A stretch of 64,000 nucleotides of DNA from contig OZ005604.1 of NCBI GenBank assembly GCA_963930655.1, forward strand, positions 7,512,001 through 7,576,000, in the 5' to 3' direction. Within the stretch, counting starts at the first letter, position 1. Every line of letters starts with the position of its first letter. The DNA is from Myrica gale (lineage: Eukaryota > Streptophyta > Magnoliopsida > Fagales > Myricaceae). The translations under genes and the position numbers were made by a program. This document shows positions 34,201 through 46,951 of this stretch, piece after piece. The notes beneath the pieces are model-generated. The model saw only the letters and a program-made list of their open reading frames with translations. It searched no databases and was not told where the DNA came from.

Positions 34201-35777
34201 TTAACAAAGTTAGTCGGTCGTTTAACATAAAAAATTAAAATATAACTTAGAATAATTTATTACATGCACAACTACTTGGACAAGCTGACGTGCCTCAACT
34301 CATGGCTTCGTTCAGTCTCGGAGAAGGAGCGCTCTAAGTAGGACTAGAGATCGGTGTCATACTAAACAGTGTGAGTGCGTCATGCAACTGTCCAGAAGCA
34401 ACTGAAGGAAATTCTCATCCACACTTCATTTCACCGTACAAGTTGTGACCTGACAAAAGAAACAATAAAGATTTTGTACAAGAGACAATAACAGTAAAAA
34501 CAGTTCAACAAACATCAACATTACAAAGAAAATATACTTGATGGAAATTATTAATCAGAATCAGATTCTTGCACGTTATCGTTCGATGCCTCATCCTCTA
34601 TTGATACGGTATCACTTTCGATTGAATCTTTGTCACACTTTCGTCACTATTTTCTTAAATTTTCACTTCACCCCCACTGAAACATCATTACTATCTGTAT
34701 GCCTTTTCCTTCGCCGATCAATTGGCTATAGAGCGGCCTTCACACACTTGCATATCTTTCAAAACATGCATAAACAGTTTAACCTCTTGCTTGGAAGATG
34801 AAAATATTTTTAATTAGTTTCAAAGCACCCCAATCAAACTCTCAAACCTTTTATATACTTATAAAAAGTTAGTCTTTATAATTGGGTGTTTCAAAGTGAT
34901 CAAAAATGTGGTTTTAAATGAACCAAATATTTCAAAACATTGGTTTTAAATGGACCAACTGGTGAAGCGGTCGACCTTTTTTTTTTTTAAATAGATCCGT
35001 TGAGGTTCTGACATTGTGACCGTTAGGTTTAACGGTAACTTGAAGACGTCGACTGGTTCATGTAGCGGTCGATCGACTTATTTTGACAGATCGACCCCAA
35101 ACGGCTATAAAGGGCTTTTTTCGTATGTGACATATCCTATTGCCACTAAACGGAGTATAACGACCTCATATCATTTCTATAGCTTGATAAATATCTTAAA
35201 CTTTCTTATTCCGTATTTCTCATTTCATTCACACAAATCACACTTTCTTATCCTTGTCATTTTGTGAATCAAGAGATAGAGCTTTCCATTTTCATATCTA
35301 CTATTTGAGAGAGTTAATTCTTATAACTTAATATTCAAGAAATGTGATTCCTTTAGTGAGGTTGTTCACTAAAGAAGAAGCTTAGAAAGGGCATATCTCA
35401 AACTTGCTTAGGTTGTGATTGGTGCACCCAAAAAACCATTAGGGTTGTGAGTGTTAAGCCCGGGAAAGTACTTGTACGGTTCTCTAGTACCCGAAGCTAG
35501 AGTGCATACTATTTAGAGAATAGTGGGAAAACCTCAAGGCTCGGTAAAGGCGCTTGAGGGTGGATGTATGCGGGTTTTTCAAACCAACTAAAAATCTTGT
35601 GTTTGCCTATCTAACCCCACTCTTTACATGTAACACTTATCTACACTTGTTGCATCTATATAATAGTGCTAAACTAGTCTTTACTTTGCAAACACGATAT
35701 TGGTCGTTAAAAGCTAAAAAGTTTGGAAACTCTATTCAGCCCCCCTCTTAGGTTGCCTTAATTCTTGGAATTACAAT

Positions 35778-35793
35778 TGGTATCTGAGATTGG
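35778..35793 (+). other. Primer-binding site of the Copia family-1 element
   Basis: TGGTATCTGAGATTGG matches the initiator tRNA-Met complement (TGGTATCAGAGC…) with few changes. It begins two bases after the LTR end TTACA. Confidence 0.8.
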
Positions 35794-35859
35794 TGCTCGT
35801 AATGTAAGATCTAACAATCTTGAGTTATAATTGCAAATTCAAGCTTCAACGCTCAAGTA

Positions 35860-37290
35860 GAAGGGCTTTCCACACTTAGACCTCCATTTTTTGAGGAAAA
35901 TGATAGTGTATATTGGAAAGCTAGGATGAAAATTTATTTTCATTCTATTGATTATAATTTGTTGTTATACATTTTGAATGGTCCTCATGTGCAGACAAAA
36001 AAGGTTGGAGAAGTGGAGTTTCTTAAGAACAAAAACGAATATGACGCAAATGACAAAATGAAAATCTCTCTAGATGCAAGAGCCATGAATATATTATATT
36101 TTGCTTTAGATATAGGAGACCTTAATAGAATTTCATCTTATTCAAATGCTAGAGATATATGGCATACTCTAGAAATTACTAATGAAGGAACAAGTCAAGT
36201 CAAAGAGTCAATAAGCCAACATGGTTGTTCAAAGCTATGAATTATTTAAAATGAAACCGGAGTAATCAATTATTGACATGTATACTAGATTTACCAACAT
36301 TATAAACGCCTTGAATGCACTTTATAAATCTTATACTAACCCGTATTTGGAGAGAAAATCTTTAGGTCACTACCAAAGTCATGGGAAGCAAAGGTGACCG
36401 CGATTCAAGAGGCTAAAGATCTCACCAAGCTACATCTAGAAGAGCTTCTCGGATCCCTCATGACCCATGAGATCCGAATGCTTGAAAATGAAGATGAGAG
36501 CAAGAAGAAGAAGAGAATCGCTCTCAAATCTTCCATAATCGAAGATTAGGATGACGATGAGGAAGACATAGTCTTGATGAATAGAAAGTTCAAGAACTTC
36601 TTCAAAATAAAGAAAGAGAAGCCTCAAATACAAGAAGACATCATGGAATGTTAACAATGAAAGCTCCTCTGAAGAAGAAGATGGAGAAATCGCTAACATG
36701 TGTCTCATGCATTTGAGGATGATGATGAGGTATAGTCTTTGAATGATGAATCTAAACTTTCTTATATTGAACTTCAAAATGCCTTTGATGAATTTTTTTG
36801 TGAATTTGAAAAACTCGGTTCAAAATATAAATCATTGAAAAAGAAACTCATTTTGATCTCAAAATAAAATTAGCGAAACACTCTAAAGCTTGCAAAATGA
36901 TTTACTTCAACAAAAAGTTTTAAAATTTGAAAAGGAGAAAGTTGCTTTGAACAAAAAAATAGTTTCTCAAAGCAAAATCCTTGAGAAGTTTACTCAAGTA
37001 AAGAAATATTTGGATTTAATTCTTAGTAGACAAAGATGTGTCTTTGACAAAAGTGGCCTCGACTACAAGCATTCTATTCATCAAAAATATTTTAAAAATT
37101 ATTTTGTGAAGGCTAAGTCCTTTTGTGCACCCACTGAACACATGTCATTTTTGCAACAAAGACGCGCATCTAATTTTTTATTGTGCATTAAAGAAACTTG
37201 GGAGTAAGACTTTCAAGAAATGTGTTCCAAAAGGAACTAAGGCTAACACCAAAGGACCCAAGAAAGCTTGGGTACCAAAAATGGTTTCTT
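35860..37290 (+). pseudogene. Copia gag of the family-1 element
   Basis: It begins with RPPFFEENDSVYWKARMKIY and continues with DARAMNILYFALDIGDLNRI and EGTSQVKES (35860-36220). In shifted frames follow YELFKMKPE…MYTRFTNIINAL, the EAKDLTKLHLEELLGS region, an acidic linker, a coiled coil (LLQQKVLKFEKEKVALNKK, 36890-37030) and the terminal KKWVPK-type motif near 37270. The zinc knuckle is not clearly preserved. At least two frame changes and a stop near 36265 inactivate it. Confidence 0.8.
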
Positions 37291-38034
37291 GATTCCGTTC
37301 TAGGATGGAGCAATAAATGGTACTTGTATGAAATTTGCCTATCATGAAGGCTTGTGACATTTGAGGACAAATGCTAAGGGAAAAACCTTTGGTAACTACT
37401 AAATCCTTGTTTGAGAATATGTTCTACATTGTTGGTTGATGAAATTATTCTATGTAATGATTTATTATGTGTATTTTTTAAAAATACAAATGTATTCATC
37501 TTTGACATGTTTATTGCATTTATCAAAATGAAATATCTGCTAGCTAACATTTTTACAAAATCATAAAATTTTATGAGATTTGTGAGCCTAAATTTTTTGG
37601 TTGAGTATGACCTTTAATTTGTCATTAGTAGCTAAGAGGTTGGTACAAACCCACTTGGTATGCAACTATCGAAATAGTGATGGACTCTTGAGTCCCCATT
37701 AATCATCCTTTATTCCATTTCAATGAGATTGTCATTTAAAACTCGAAATTTTTCTTTTGGATGAAAAATGATTATTTGAGTTCCATCCGTGTATTCACTT
37801 TTTGATTTACAAAGGGGAAGATTTCTTAATGTTGATCTGCTTGTATTTCCTTTGATCATATGATGGATATTGATAGAATACATGTTTGGGGATTATATTG
37901 ATGGATAATGCATGCACATATATTATTTTTATCAAATTTTTGGTGATGCATCCATCCACGGTTTTAATTTGTCTTTTTAATGTGACAAATGGGGAGAAAT
38001 GTGTTAATAGTTTTGATGAATATGTATACTCCTT

Positions 38035-38380
38035 TTGAATTGGATTATGAACATTGATTGTATTATTCTTTCATTGTGCATGGAGCTCCAATACCTCTTG
38101 ACCGGTCTGGAGACGATACTTGCTCTAGCGGATAGGGCTATAACGGAAGAGTTTAATATTATGCGGAGGGAACTATTAAGGATGAGAGAACAATTGTCTC
38201 AATTGTCCCAGTCTGTCCATATCGTTCCAGTACAGCTACAAACACTCATCAGATGGGTGGATAATATGGAGGAGCATTTGGGCATGTTCGTGATGCCCTC
38301 GGACAAGATTTGGACGAGCCAGTCGCAGCTCGTGATTTGAACTAGTCTTTTGTTTCTACTTTAAACTTAGTTATTTATTT
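38035..38380 (+). pseudogene. Tail of a plant-transposon accessory protein (PF20167-like)
   Basis: An open frame of about 100 codons reads LADRAITEEFNIMRRELLRM…LSQSVHIVPVQ…NMEEHLG and then continues in another frame as HVRDALGQDLDEPVA. The EEHL-HVR segment matches the C-terminus of the accessory protein at 39752-40974 (IEEHLHHVRQLM). It is therefore a fragment of a paralogue, cut at its 5' side by the Copia LTR. Confidence 0.45.
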
Positions 38381-39751
38381 ATCGTTTTAAAGGACCGTTT
38401 GTAGCTTGTAATAGACATTACGATTGTGGTTTTTCATTCAGTATTTGGATTATTTTTTATATTTTATATTAATTATATTTTTTCAGTAGATTAAATTCAT
38501 TACAATTTAAACGGATAATTAGTACGATTAAATAAGTAGTATAATTAAATTGATGATTAGTTATAATTGATATTTAATATAAAAATATGATTAATTATAT
38601 ATATTATGTATTTAAAATAAAGAAATTAAGTTAAATATTTGTGCCAAATTATATTGAGTTGAATGAAATAAATTAAATTATTTACTTAAATTAACTCAAT
38701 TAAGTAAATTAGGTTTTGTGAAATAAAGTAAATTGTGTTAATTTAATTTGTGAAATAAATCTGCTATCCGTTCGGACTCTCTACATAAGCGTCTGGACTC
38801 CCGCATCGCTACCAAAAGTAAGTAAGGCACCCGTTGGAACGGGGTTTGAGACAGTTCGGACGTTCACTTAACCGTCGCATGGCGTACACGTGTTTTCGTT
38901 ATACGAAAGTTAAAAACGGTTGTACCAGTCCGGACGTTTAATAGAATTCCAGACGTGATTCGTCGGTTTTTTTTTTGATAAGCAATATCTACATGTGTGT
39001 CCGGACTCCTGCATCACATCTGAAAGTAAATGAGGTACCTGTTAGTCATTTTCACGAACACCGAACATTTTACCTAAAAAAAACTCTCAAAACTCAAGTT
39101 TTTTCTTCACAAATCTCGACGTTACATCACTCTCGTGTATCTAATCACATCCAGGTATATTTTGCTTATTTTTAACAAGATTTTAATGGTGAAAAGTTAT
39201 TTTTTATATAGTTTTATGTATAGAATTTCAATTCTATTTTTTGTATAGTAGATTGTGTTTTTTAATTGATTTTTACGTAGAAATTGATAATGTTAAGTGT
39301 TAGGTGTGTTTTGGTGTAATTTTTTGGCGAGTGGGGAGGTGAAGGGACGCTGCAATGGCTGAGTTAACTCGGTCATCGTTCACATAGCATTTGGACTCTT
39401 GTCGTACTGTTTCGGTGGTATACATTGTCGTTTTGATTATATCCGGACTCTCTTTTGAGGAATTCCGGACGCTTTAATGTTAAATTGAAATAGTTTTTTT
39501 TATCGTCTTAGGGTTGGGATGTCCGGACTGTCTTTCAACGCAGTCCGGACGCTTTAATGTTAAAATTAAATAGTATTTTTTATTTTCTTAGGGTTGGGAC
39601 AAGTATCCAAAATTGATACGTTGACGTTTTTTTCATGTCTGGACGCTTATATTACACGTCCGGACGTATATATTGTGGTTCGGACGGTGTAGATTTCGTT
39701 CAGACGTTGTGCTAACCGTGAGAACGTTATTTTGTGCAGATTCTCTAAAAA

Positions 39752-40974
39752 ATGAGTAAGCGCCCACGTACCAGCGGCCAGGCTGATGAGGAGCAATCTT
39801 CCACTCGAGCTTTGACAGTGGAGCATCATACAACGATCATTATGTCTCACTCGATTATTGTCGAGCGGGACATCAAATTGGCCGACTTTAACTACCTCAC
39901 ATTTGAGGGTCAGACGCTTCCGAAAGTGGTGGAGGGGTTAGGTTGGCTTCCATTAATCCACAGGACTGGCTATGCGTCGAAAAAAATGGTGCAGGAGTTT
40001 TATTGCTCTATATTACGGGCGAGGGATTTCAAGGAGCCTAGTATTAAGGTCACTGTTCGTAACGTTCCAATCATATTCTCGCCAGACGAGCTAGCGAATT
40101 TCTTGGGGTACAAGAGAGATTTGACAGCGTTCCCAAATCTACCAATGAGCGAGGAGGCCAGGCCTACTAAGGCCGTGGTATTCCGGACCATTCTGGGGGA
40201 TGATACAACGATCCTGGACAGAGCTTATATGGTACATGGGCAGCTGCTTCCTTTTTGGCGGATCATGCATCTGATCCTATGCTCCTCCATCGACCCGAAG
40301 AAGCACACCACAGAGCTGTCGTATAGGCGGGCCGAGTTCCTGTACCTGGTAGTTGTACGAGGGCTATCTGTTGATATAACATCATACATCTACCAGTCCA
40401 TTCGTGCAGAGGACTTGAAGATTGATGCTACGACTTCATTGCCGCACGAGATTCTTCTGACCCAGTTCCTGCATGCCATACTGGTACCCGAGGGTGGTGA
40501 CGAGCCGAAGGCGCTTCCACTGGGGGTGATCAATAAGACCATGCTCTCCAAATCGATGGCCCAGACACGCCGAGCACTGCAAGCCGTTCGGTTTGCTAGA
40601 GGAAGACGATAGGAGCAGCCCGCGAAGGCAATGGAGATGGAGGATCCTCGACAGAGCTCAACCCATGGACTTGGGCCACAGCGACCGAGCTGGATGGACG
40701 ATATGATGACGGAGCTGTCCCAGCGGATGCAGTTTGTCTTTCAGCCCACCCATTGCATAGTCAGTGATATCAGTCGTCGTCTTACGAATTTGGAGCAGAA
40801 GGTCACCGACATGGACGCTAAGTGGAAGAAGGAGGTCGATGTGCTTAAGGAGAGTTTGAGGGCGTGACAACTGGTGCTGAGCTCTTTCCTCTGACTGAGC
40901 GGGTCGTGCTGATAGAGGAGCACCTTCATCACGTCCGTCAACTCATGGATGATGATGATGAGGATTATTCGTAG
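39752..40974 (+). pseudogene. CACTA accessory protein, 'putative plant transposon protein' family
   Basis: The first 286 codons are open: a short basic leader (MSKRPRTSGQ), then a globular region with WLPLIHRTGYASKKMVQEFY, VTVRNVPIIFSPDELANFLG, FWRIMHLILCSSIDPKK and LYLVVVRGLSVDI. These match the domain known from Pfam as a putative plant transposon protein (PF20167; number from memory). A TAG at 40610-40612 ends the frame, but the same frame then stays open to 40867. The related copy at about 55452 has CAG at this place, so the stop is a point mutation. A further frameshift near 40860 separates the end, LTERVVLIEEHLHHVRQLM. The biochemical role of this family is unknown. It lies between the 5' repeats and the TNPA-like gene in both copies. 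Confidence 0.75.
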
Positions 40975-42701
40975 TCTTCCTTATTTACTTTTATTATTAC
41001 GTTTGTTTTTTTTATTTTGTTTTGAGGACATTTAGTTTTATATTATGTTTTGTGGACATGTATAGATTTTATTTGATGTTTTTGTTCATATTATGTTTTA
41101 TGTCATTTCAGTTTTGTTATTTGTATTTATTAGAACTTAATATAATATGTTAATTAATATTAAGTTTATAATTTCGGTACACTTATTAAAAAAATATTTA
41201 TTATTTACATTATTAACTAACTTTGGTTATTTAAAATTTGCAAATAAAGTTAATTAAAAAATGAATAAATAAATACATATTATCCAAAAACGTTCGGACC
41301 TGAATTTATCCGTCCGGACTATTTAATGTAAAATCGAACGGTGTCGTATTATATAAAAAAATCGTCCGAACACATTTTTAGACGGTCGGGACTGCTGAAA
41401 TTCAAAATACGTCCGGACTCGTTTTACTACCGTTCGATCGTTATTGTTTATTATCAGACGCTATGATCGTTATCGTTATTGTTTATCCATCCGGACTATT
41501 TAATGTAAGGTTGTGTTCAGACGGTATGTGACTGTCCAAACGTATATATTATTGAGCATACGCTGTCATTTGAGAATTACTAAAACGGTGTGTTAAACTG
41601 TAAGATGGAGTTCGAACGGGTAATAATAGTTCGAATGTATATGAAAATTTTGGCGGAATGTATTCCCTCGAAAACAGATACACGTATGCGTCCGAACGTT
41701 ATTTTACCGGTCCGAATGGTATTCAAGAGTAAGAAAGTTACAGATTCGCAGATAGTGGAGGAAAAACGGAGAAAAAAAGCAAATGAGAGATTTGAGCACG
41801 AGGAGAAGCGAAGAGCTGATTTTGGGCGTTCAATCTCAATTAAGAGGGTGTGAAAAGAGCATATCTTTGAGAATTTGAAGTTGGATTGCATTTGAGGTTA
41901 GTGGTTCTTCAATTGAATTGTTTTAGGATTTTAATATATGAAAGTATGTGATTTTCAAAATTTTAGGGTCTGAAATGATAGTAATGGAGTTGGGGGTTGG
42001 TTGTCATGTGTTTATATTGAAGTGTTTGTGATTTGGGTTGATTTTGACAAGGTTTTTGGACTGAAAATTGTGTCTGTGCGTCGAAGAAATGTCTTGTTCG
42101 GCAATCGCAGTCCGGACGGTTGATTTACCCTCCGGACCCTATTTGTGCGTCTGTACGTCGAAGAAATGCGTCCGAACGTCTTTGTGTATGGTTCAGACCG
42201 TTATGTAATATCTGAACTGTATTTATTGTAATGTCATGCATTCATTTAGTAGCGTTAGACCCCGTTTAAGAATTACACGAAGTTCGGATAACGAACTGGA
42301 TGTAATTCTGAATTGTTCACGTTATGGACAGTTTGAGTTTACAAGATGCGTAATGTGCGTAATTATATCTGCTATTGTGACAGATGTGTTTAGAAATTTC
42401 GATGCAAATCTCCTTTTGTCCTTCAGATACACATTCAACATTGAGCTAACACACTTACCTTAAATTCAATGTTGTTCGGTGTGTGTTTATGCTCAGTGTT
42501 GTAGGCGTGTATCTGGGGACTGAGGGGAAATGATGTCGAAATTTCTAAAGCATCGATCATAATGGTCGGGTCATTTACGTGCAGTACGTAATATTGTAAA
42601 CTTGAATGGGATAGGACATATCACCTGAAGAAATTAGAGTTGAGTATGAATGTCATCATTGTTTGCATTATTGTTTGTATTTTAGTCTTTGAAGGAACAA
42701 T

Positions 42702-42836
42702 ATGGATAAAAGCTGGATTTATGAGGCTGATAGACTCAAAAGTACGAAGTATAGTGATGGTGTTCGTGATATTATGAGTGTTGCCCGTAGTGATGCAGAT
42801 TGTGAGGGTCTGATAAGATGTCCATGTAAGCATCAT
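42702..42836 (+). pseudogene. TNPD transposase N-terminal fragment (Transpos_assoc domain)
   Basis: ATG begins MDKSWIYEADRLKSTKYSDG and continues to EGLIRCPCKHH, the start of the Transpos_assoc domain (PF13963) that opens CACTA TNPD transposases. The final Cys expected after CPCK is absent, and the frame then enters sequence homologous to a TNPA-like intron (compare 56410 onward). No catalytic transposase region follows. It is a relic joined to an unrelated exon, and the ATG context suggests the original start. Confidence 0.75.
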
Positions 42837-42929
42837 CTTCTAGTGCTTTTCGTTTTTTTGTATGATGCATTCGTATGCGTTTATGTTTCATATGTACTAT
42901 TTTTATCTAATTTTCTATTTTTTTAGGAA

Positions 42930-43184
42930 AAAATAGAGGCGTTACGGTTGCAGCACGAGTCAAAGGGAAAGTCATACACCGAAGTGGAGATCTTCACTGA
43001 GGTGTTGGGGACGAAAACGGGTTTCGTGCGAGGTTTAGGCCGTTCAGTACGGTCTGTTGGATCATCTTCATCAGTATCGTCTGTTGATTTGTCCCGGAGA
43101 TTGGAGGAGGCCAGATTACAGATTGAGGAGATGAGGGCTAGACAGTTGGAATATGACGTGCTTCTAGTTATAAGGAGGGGAGGA
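42930..43184 (+). pseudogene. TNPA-like C-terminus, cut by an LTR
   Basis: After a TTTTTTTAG acceptor the frame reads SKGKSYTEVEIFTEVLGTKTGFV…VRSVGSSSSVSSVDLSRRLEEARLQIEEMRARQLEYDVLL and is then broken by the LTR beginning at 43185. The homologous exons at 17690-18240 (-) and 56470-56960 (+) continue into a Gln-rich coiled coil that is missing here. Confidence 0.75.
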
Positions 43185-46100
43185 TGTAAGACCCCGAAGA
43201 AACCCGTGTCTACTTCATTACTAGATGAAAGATTTCATGGCCTATTCTGTATTAAAAGAAACCTTGCTTGGCCAAGGCATGATTTTATGTTAAGAAAATG
43301 TATATGTAATTATTTTGAATTTCTAAAATGTGATGTTATGATTTAAATGCTATGGATGAAATTTAAATTTTATAGTAACCAATTTCATGTTGCTAGATTA
43401 ATTGTATATTTTCCTTCAATATTCTTGATTTTAATTTTTGAAGGATTTTCTTATGAATGATTTTGGATTATTAAGACTTGCATGTTGGGCTTAGAAACCT
43501 CAAATAATGGGCTGATATTGGGCTACCCATTTATGGCCGGTTATTGGATGTAATTGGGCCTTGGAGTTGTGTCATATGGGCTGCCCAATTACATGTGATG
43601 ATGGGCCCTTGAAGTGTGATGTTGGGCTACCACGAGGCTTATAACATTTGGTGTATATTGGGCTTATAATGGCAAGCTAATGGGCTGCCAAAATAAGCAT
43701 GGAGATGGGCTTTGGAAAGCATGATATTGGGTTGCCATGAAGCCCATGGCAATGGGCCTTGTAATGGTGCTATTGGGCCTTAAGGAAGTTGGACATTAGG
43801 CCTAAGCCCTTAGGCTTATGAATTGGGCTTTAGGATATGATGATGGGCCTTGAATCAAGGGCTTAATGGACTGCCCAATGGGCCATGAAAATTAGATTTA
43901 GAAAGTTAGATTAGTGGAACTAATCCTACTTAAGTTTCCTAAGCAACTAGATTAGGATAAGTAAACTAGGTAGTTAGAATTCAACCAAATGAACTAATTG
44001 GTGGAACAAGTCTTTAAATAATAGTTGGATTTATGTGGTGGGGGGAGGCACACGTGAAAGACAAGGGAGGTTGAATTTTGTGGTGGGAAGAGTTATACTA
44101 GAAAGGCAATAGAGACAAGAGGGAGACAAGAGATGAAAAAGCTGAAAAATGACATGGAAGAGGAAAAGATGTCATGGCCGAATATCATGGCTAGGTGCAT
44201 GCCATTGTCTTACATGCCAATCACCCTTTTTCGCCTTCAATTGTGCTCATTTATGCTACCTTAGTCGACCAACACAAGGCCAAAGGAGAGAAACACAAGC
44301 ATAGGAGAGTAGAACCGAAACTAAGAGAGAAAGGGAGAAGAAGAGAGAACCAAGGGAGAACCGAAACTCTTGGACCCAAAAGGCTGAGGTTTGAGCTGCT
44401 GTTAAGGGGATTTGTGTAAAGGAAAGAAGGAGGACAAGGAAGAAGAAGAAAGGAGAAGAAGGAAGTGAAGTAAAAGAGGTGTTGTGCAAAGGAAAGAGAG
44501 AAAAGGAACAAAGGAGCACTAAGGTAAAAACCCTCTTGATGGCCGAACTCTCTTGTGTATAGATCTTAGAGTTTGAGTTGTTTCATGCTTGGATATGGTG
44601 AGATCTGGAATGATTAAGAACCTTAGGTTGTTTAGTAGGTGAAAGAGAGGAGAAGCTTGCAAAGGAACAAAGAGAAAGGAGAAGGAGCAACAAGGTAAAA
44701 TTTGGATCTCACATTTTCCTTGCTAACCGAACCCTTCATGTATTGGGATCTTGGGCTTTTATGTTTTATTTTGGTTGGATTTTGATCATGGTTATGTGCA
44801 AGTGTTAGATCTGGACATACATGCTTTAGATCTAAGGTTGAATGTTGGGAAATGTAAGAAATGGACAATGAATGTTAGATGAAGTTAGATCTAAACCTAT
44901 GTTAGGTTTTGTTGGATGTAAGTTGGATATTTCCTTAAATCTAGGGTTGTTGAGGTGTCTAAAGTGTAGATCTGGCCATGTGGTTATGAATAATGAAGAT
45001 ATGAAGTTGATACATGCAAGATAGGTGATAAAATGCAAAGGATATGCATGTTGTGATTTTGGGTATGAAAAATGTGATGTTTAGGTGTATGGTCGAACCA
45101 TGTGTGCCCTAAATCCTTGAGAATGATTTTATATATGCTTGGATCTGTTGGTTGACCATACTATGTGTAAGTTTAGTAATCTATTGCATGAAAATCAACC
45201 TTGAAATGTGAAGAATGCATGCAAAGCAAAAGAACCGAAGAAGACCTAGTAGTGTTGTGATATTTTGGGTTGGCCGAATATTGCTATTAGTGATAACTTG
45301 TGTTTGTGTTTTGATTTTTAGATCCTAAGTTGTGAATCTATTGAATGGAGGAAGGGGTCACCATTGGAGATAAATTTTGACTAAGAACACATAGAACTTG
45401 GTGTTGGCCGAATGCCTAGTGTGTAGAGACGCTAATTGCAAGTTTGTGATAAATGGAAATATAATTGATCAGGATTGATAAATGAGATTAGGATTGGCTA
45501 ATCGGATTAAAGGATATTAAGGCTTAGAAGTTAGGGTTATAAGGAATTAGCAAAACCTTGTGTTGAAAGCATGTACTAAAGATTTAATTAGAATAAATAG
45601 GTCTTGGCCGAATTTATTAAGTGAAGTACACTTGTGAAGATTTTATTAATTACATTAAATAATGGGAGACTTGGATTTAACCCTAATATATTAATTGATT
45701 AAAACCCTAATCGGGAATAGATATATAAATATTTTGTAATAGGGTTTAATAATTAAATAACCTAAGTTTAGATATTATTAGAAGAGTAAATAAAATACTT
45801 TAAATGATTAAAAGAATTTCAGTGATATATATATATATATATATTTAATAATTACGTGCTATTTCTTAAAGTCTAAGAAATATTTGAATCGCTTGTAGGC
45901 GATCTACGTGTTTTATACACTACCAAGGAAGACCAAGTGTAAGTGGATACTGTAAGTGGACAGTAAGTGTTTATTTTTCAAAACTGGAATGACACACTGC
46001 ATCGTTTCATGAACAAGCATGAATTTTTATCAAGCATGACACGACATGTGCATTGCATGAATTTTTCAAGAGAATGTTTATGCAATGTGTTTATGGAAAG

Positions 46101-46951
46101 ACTATGAAAAGGTTCTATGAAACGATAAGTTAAGTTAAGGGGCACTGGTCGGTACCGTACCATCAAGATGGACTCCCATACCGAAGGACGAATGCGAGAA
46201 GGATGGGTGAATCCACGAGGCTGTGCAAACCACACTGAAGGACATTGAGAAGGTGTGGGCCTCCAAGGGTCATGTCTAGCCACTGAAGGACGAATGCGAG
46301 AAGGTGCGCTAGCTTGACCGTATGTAAGGTCTCCAAGGGAAATCGGAGACGGTTCCAAAGGGAACGCACAACCCTGACGTCAGGGGTTAAATGAAGCGAG
46401 CCCGCAAGTGAAAGATATGAAATAGTTGTGAAAGGCCAAGAGTGTCACAAGTATGAATAAGTAATTTTCAAGGGCCAGAGGCCAAATTTAAGCAAGAGCA
46501 TATGCATATCCATGACATGCATGTGCATCACTTATCAAGTTCTTTTCTTTCATGATTAAGCAAGCATAAGTCAAGAGCATGTTTCAAAGTTATGTCTTTC
46601 CCTTACTGAGTCTTTTTGACTCACGTTTTTAAAAATTGTGTCATTCCAGATGTCACAGGTGAAGAGAGTCAGGAGGACTACCTGACTTAGAAGGACCCAG
46701 ATGTTATTCTTATTTTGATTTATGGTGACCTGATCGATGAGATCCGTCACTAGTTGGATTCTAAAATATTATATATGTTTTGTATGCAAACTTAATGAGA
46801 ACCCTGATTATGTAAGATTTAGCTCGAATCCCTCGCGATCTTGTATGTTTCCGCCGTAAGCACGTAAGTAAGTAAGTAAGAACGCTGGAGCTATCCGGAG
46901 AATAGCTCGCGGCTGTCACGGTCCCTGCGGGGTGCCGTTCGGGGCGTGACA
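43185..46951 (+). mobile_element. Large LTR (3.77 kb), probable Ty3/gypsy solo LTR
   Basis: It begins TGTAAGACCCCGAAG and ends TTCGGGGCGTGACA, complementary-type ends seen in plant Ty3/gypsy LTRs. The 3' part contains a CTTACTGAGTC…GACTCACG hairpin (46600-46635) and GGCCAGAGGCCAAA, also usual in such LTRs. Bases 43490-43880 carry dense TGGGCT/TGGGCC repeats. There is no primer-binding site, no polypurine tract and no gag-pol beside it. The flanks GAGGA and TTTCG do not match. All ORFs inside are short and unrelated to known proteins. Confidence 0.72.

Larger units (their letters stand above)
34738..38040 (+). mobile_element. Copia (SIRE-like) family-1 element, gag only
   Basis: The order is: truncated 5' LTR (34738-35775), tRNA-Met primer-binding site (35778), gag, a non-coding 3' region, polypurine tract (AAATGGGGAGAAATG, 37987-38001), and the first 40 or so bases of the 3' LTR (TGTTAATAGTTTTGATGA, from 38002). 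No protease, integrase or reverse transcriptase frame is present between gag and the polypurine tract, so it cannot move without help. The left end lacks about 200 bp of LTR and the right LTR is cut at about 38040, so both target-site copies are gone. Confidence 0.82.

Noticed and set aside
44195-44519. Basic plus-strand ORF and Ser/Phe/Leu-rich minus-strand ORFs
   Set aside because: They are produced by purine-rich sequence (AGAGGAGAAGG) within the LTR; there are no domains and no codon bias.
45978-46358. 126-codon minus-strand ORF rich in Pro, Ser and Arg
   Set aside because: It lies inside a large LTR, over repeated GAAGGACGAATGCGAGAAGG-type sequence, and reads as a repeat product.
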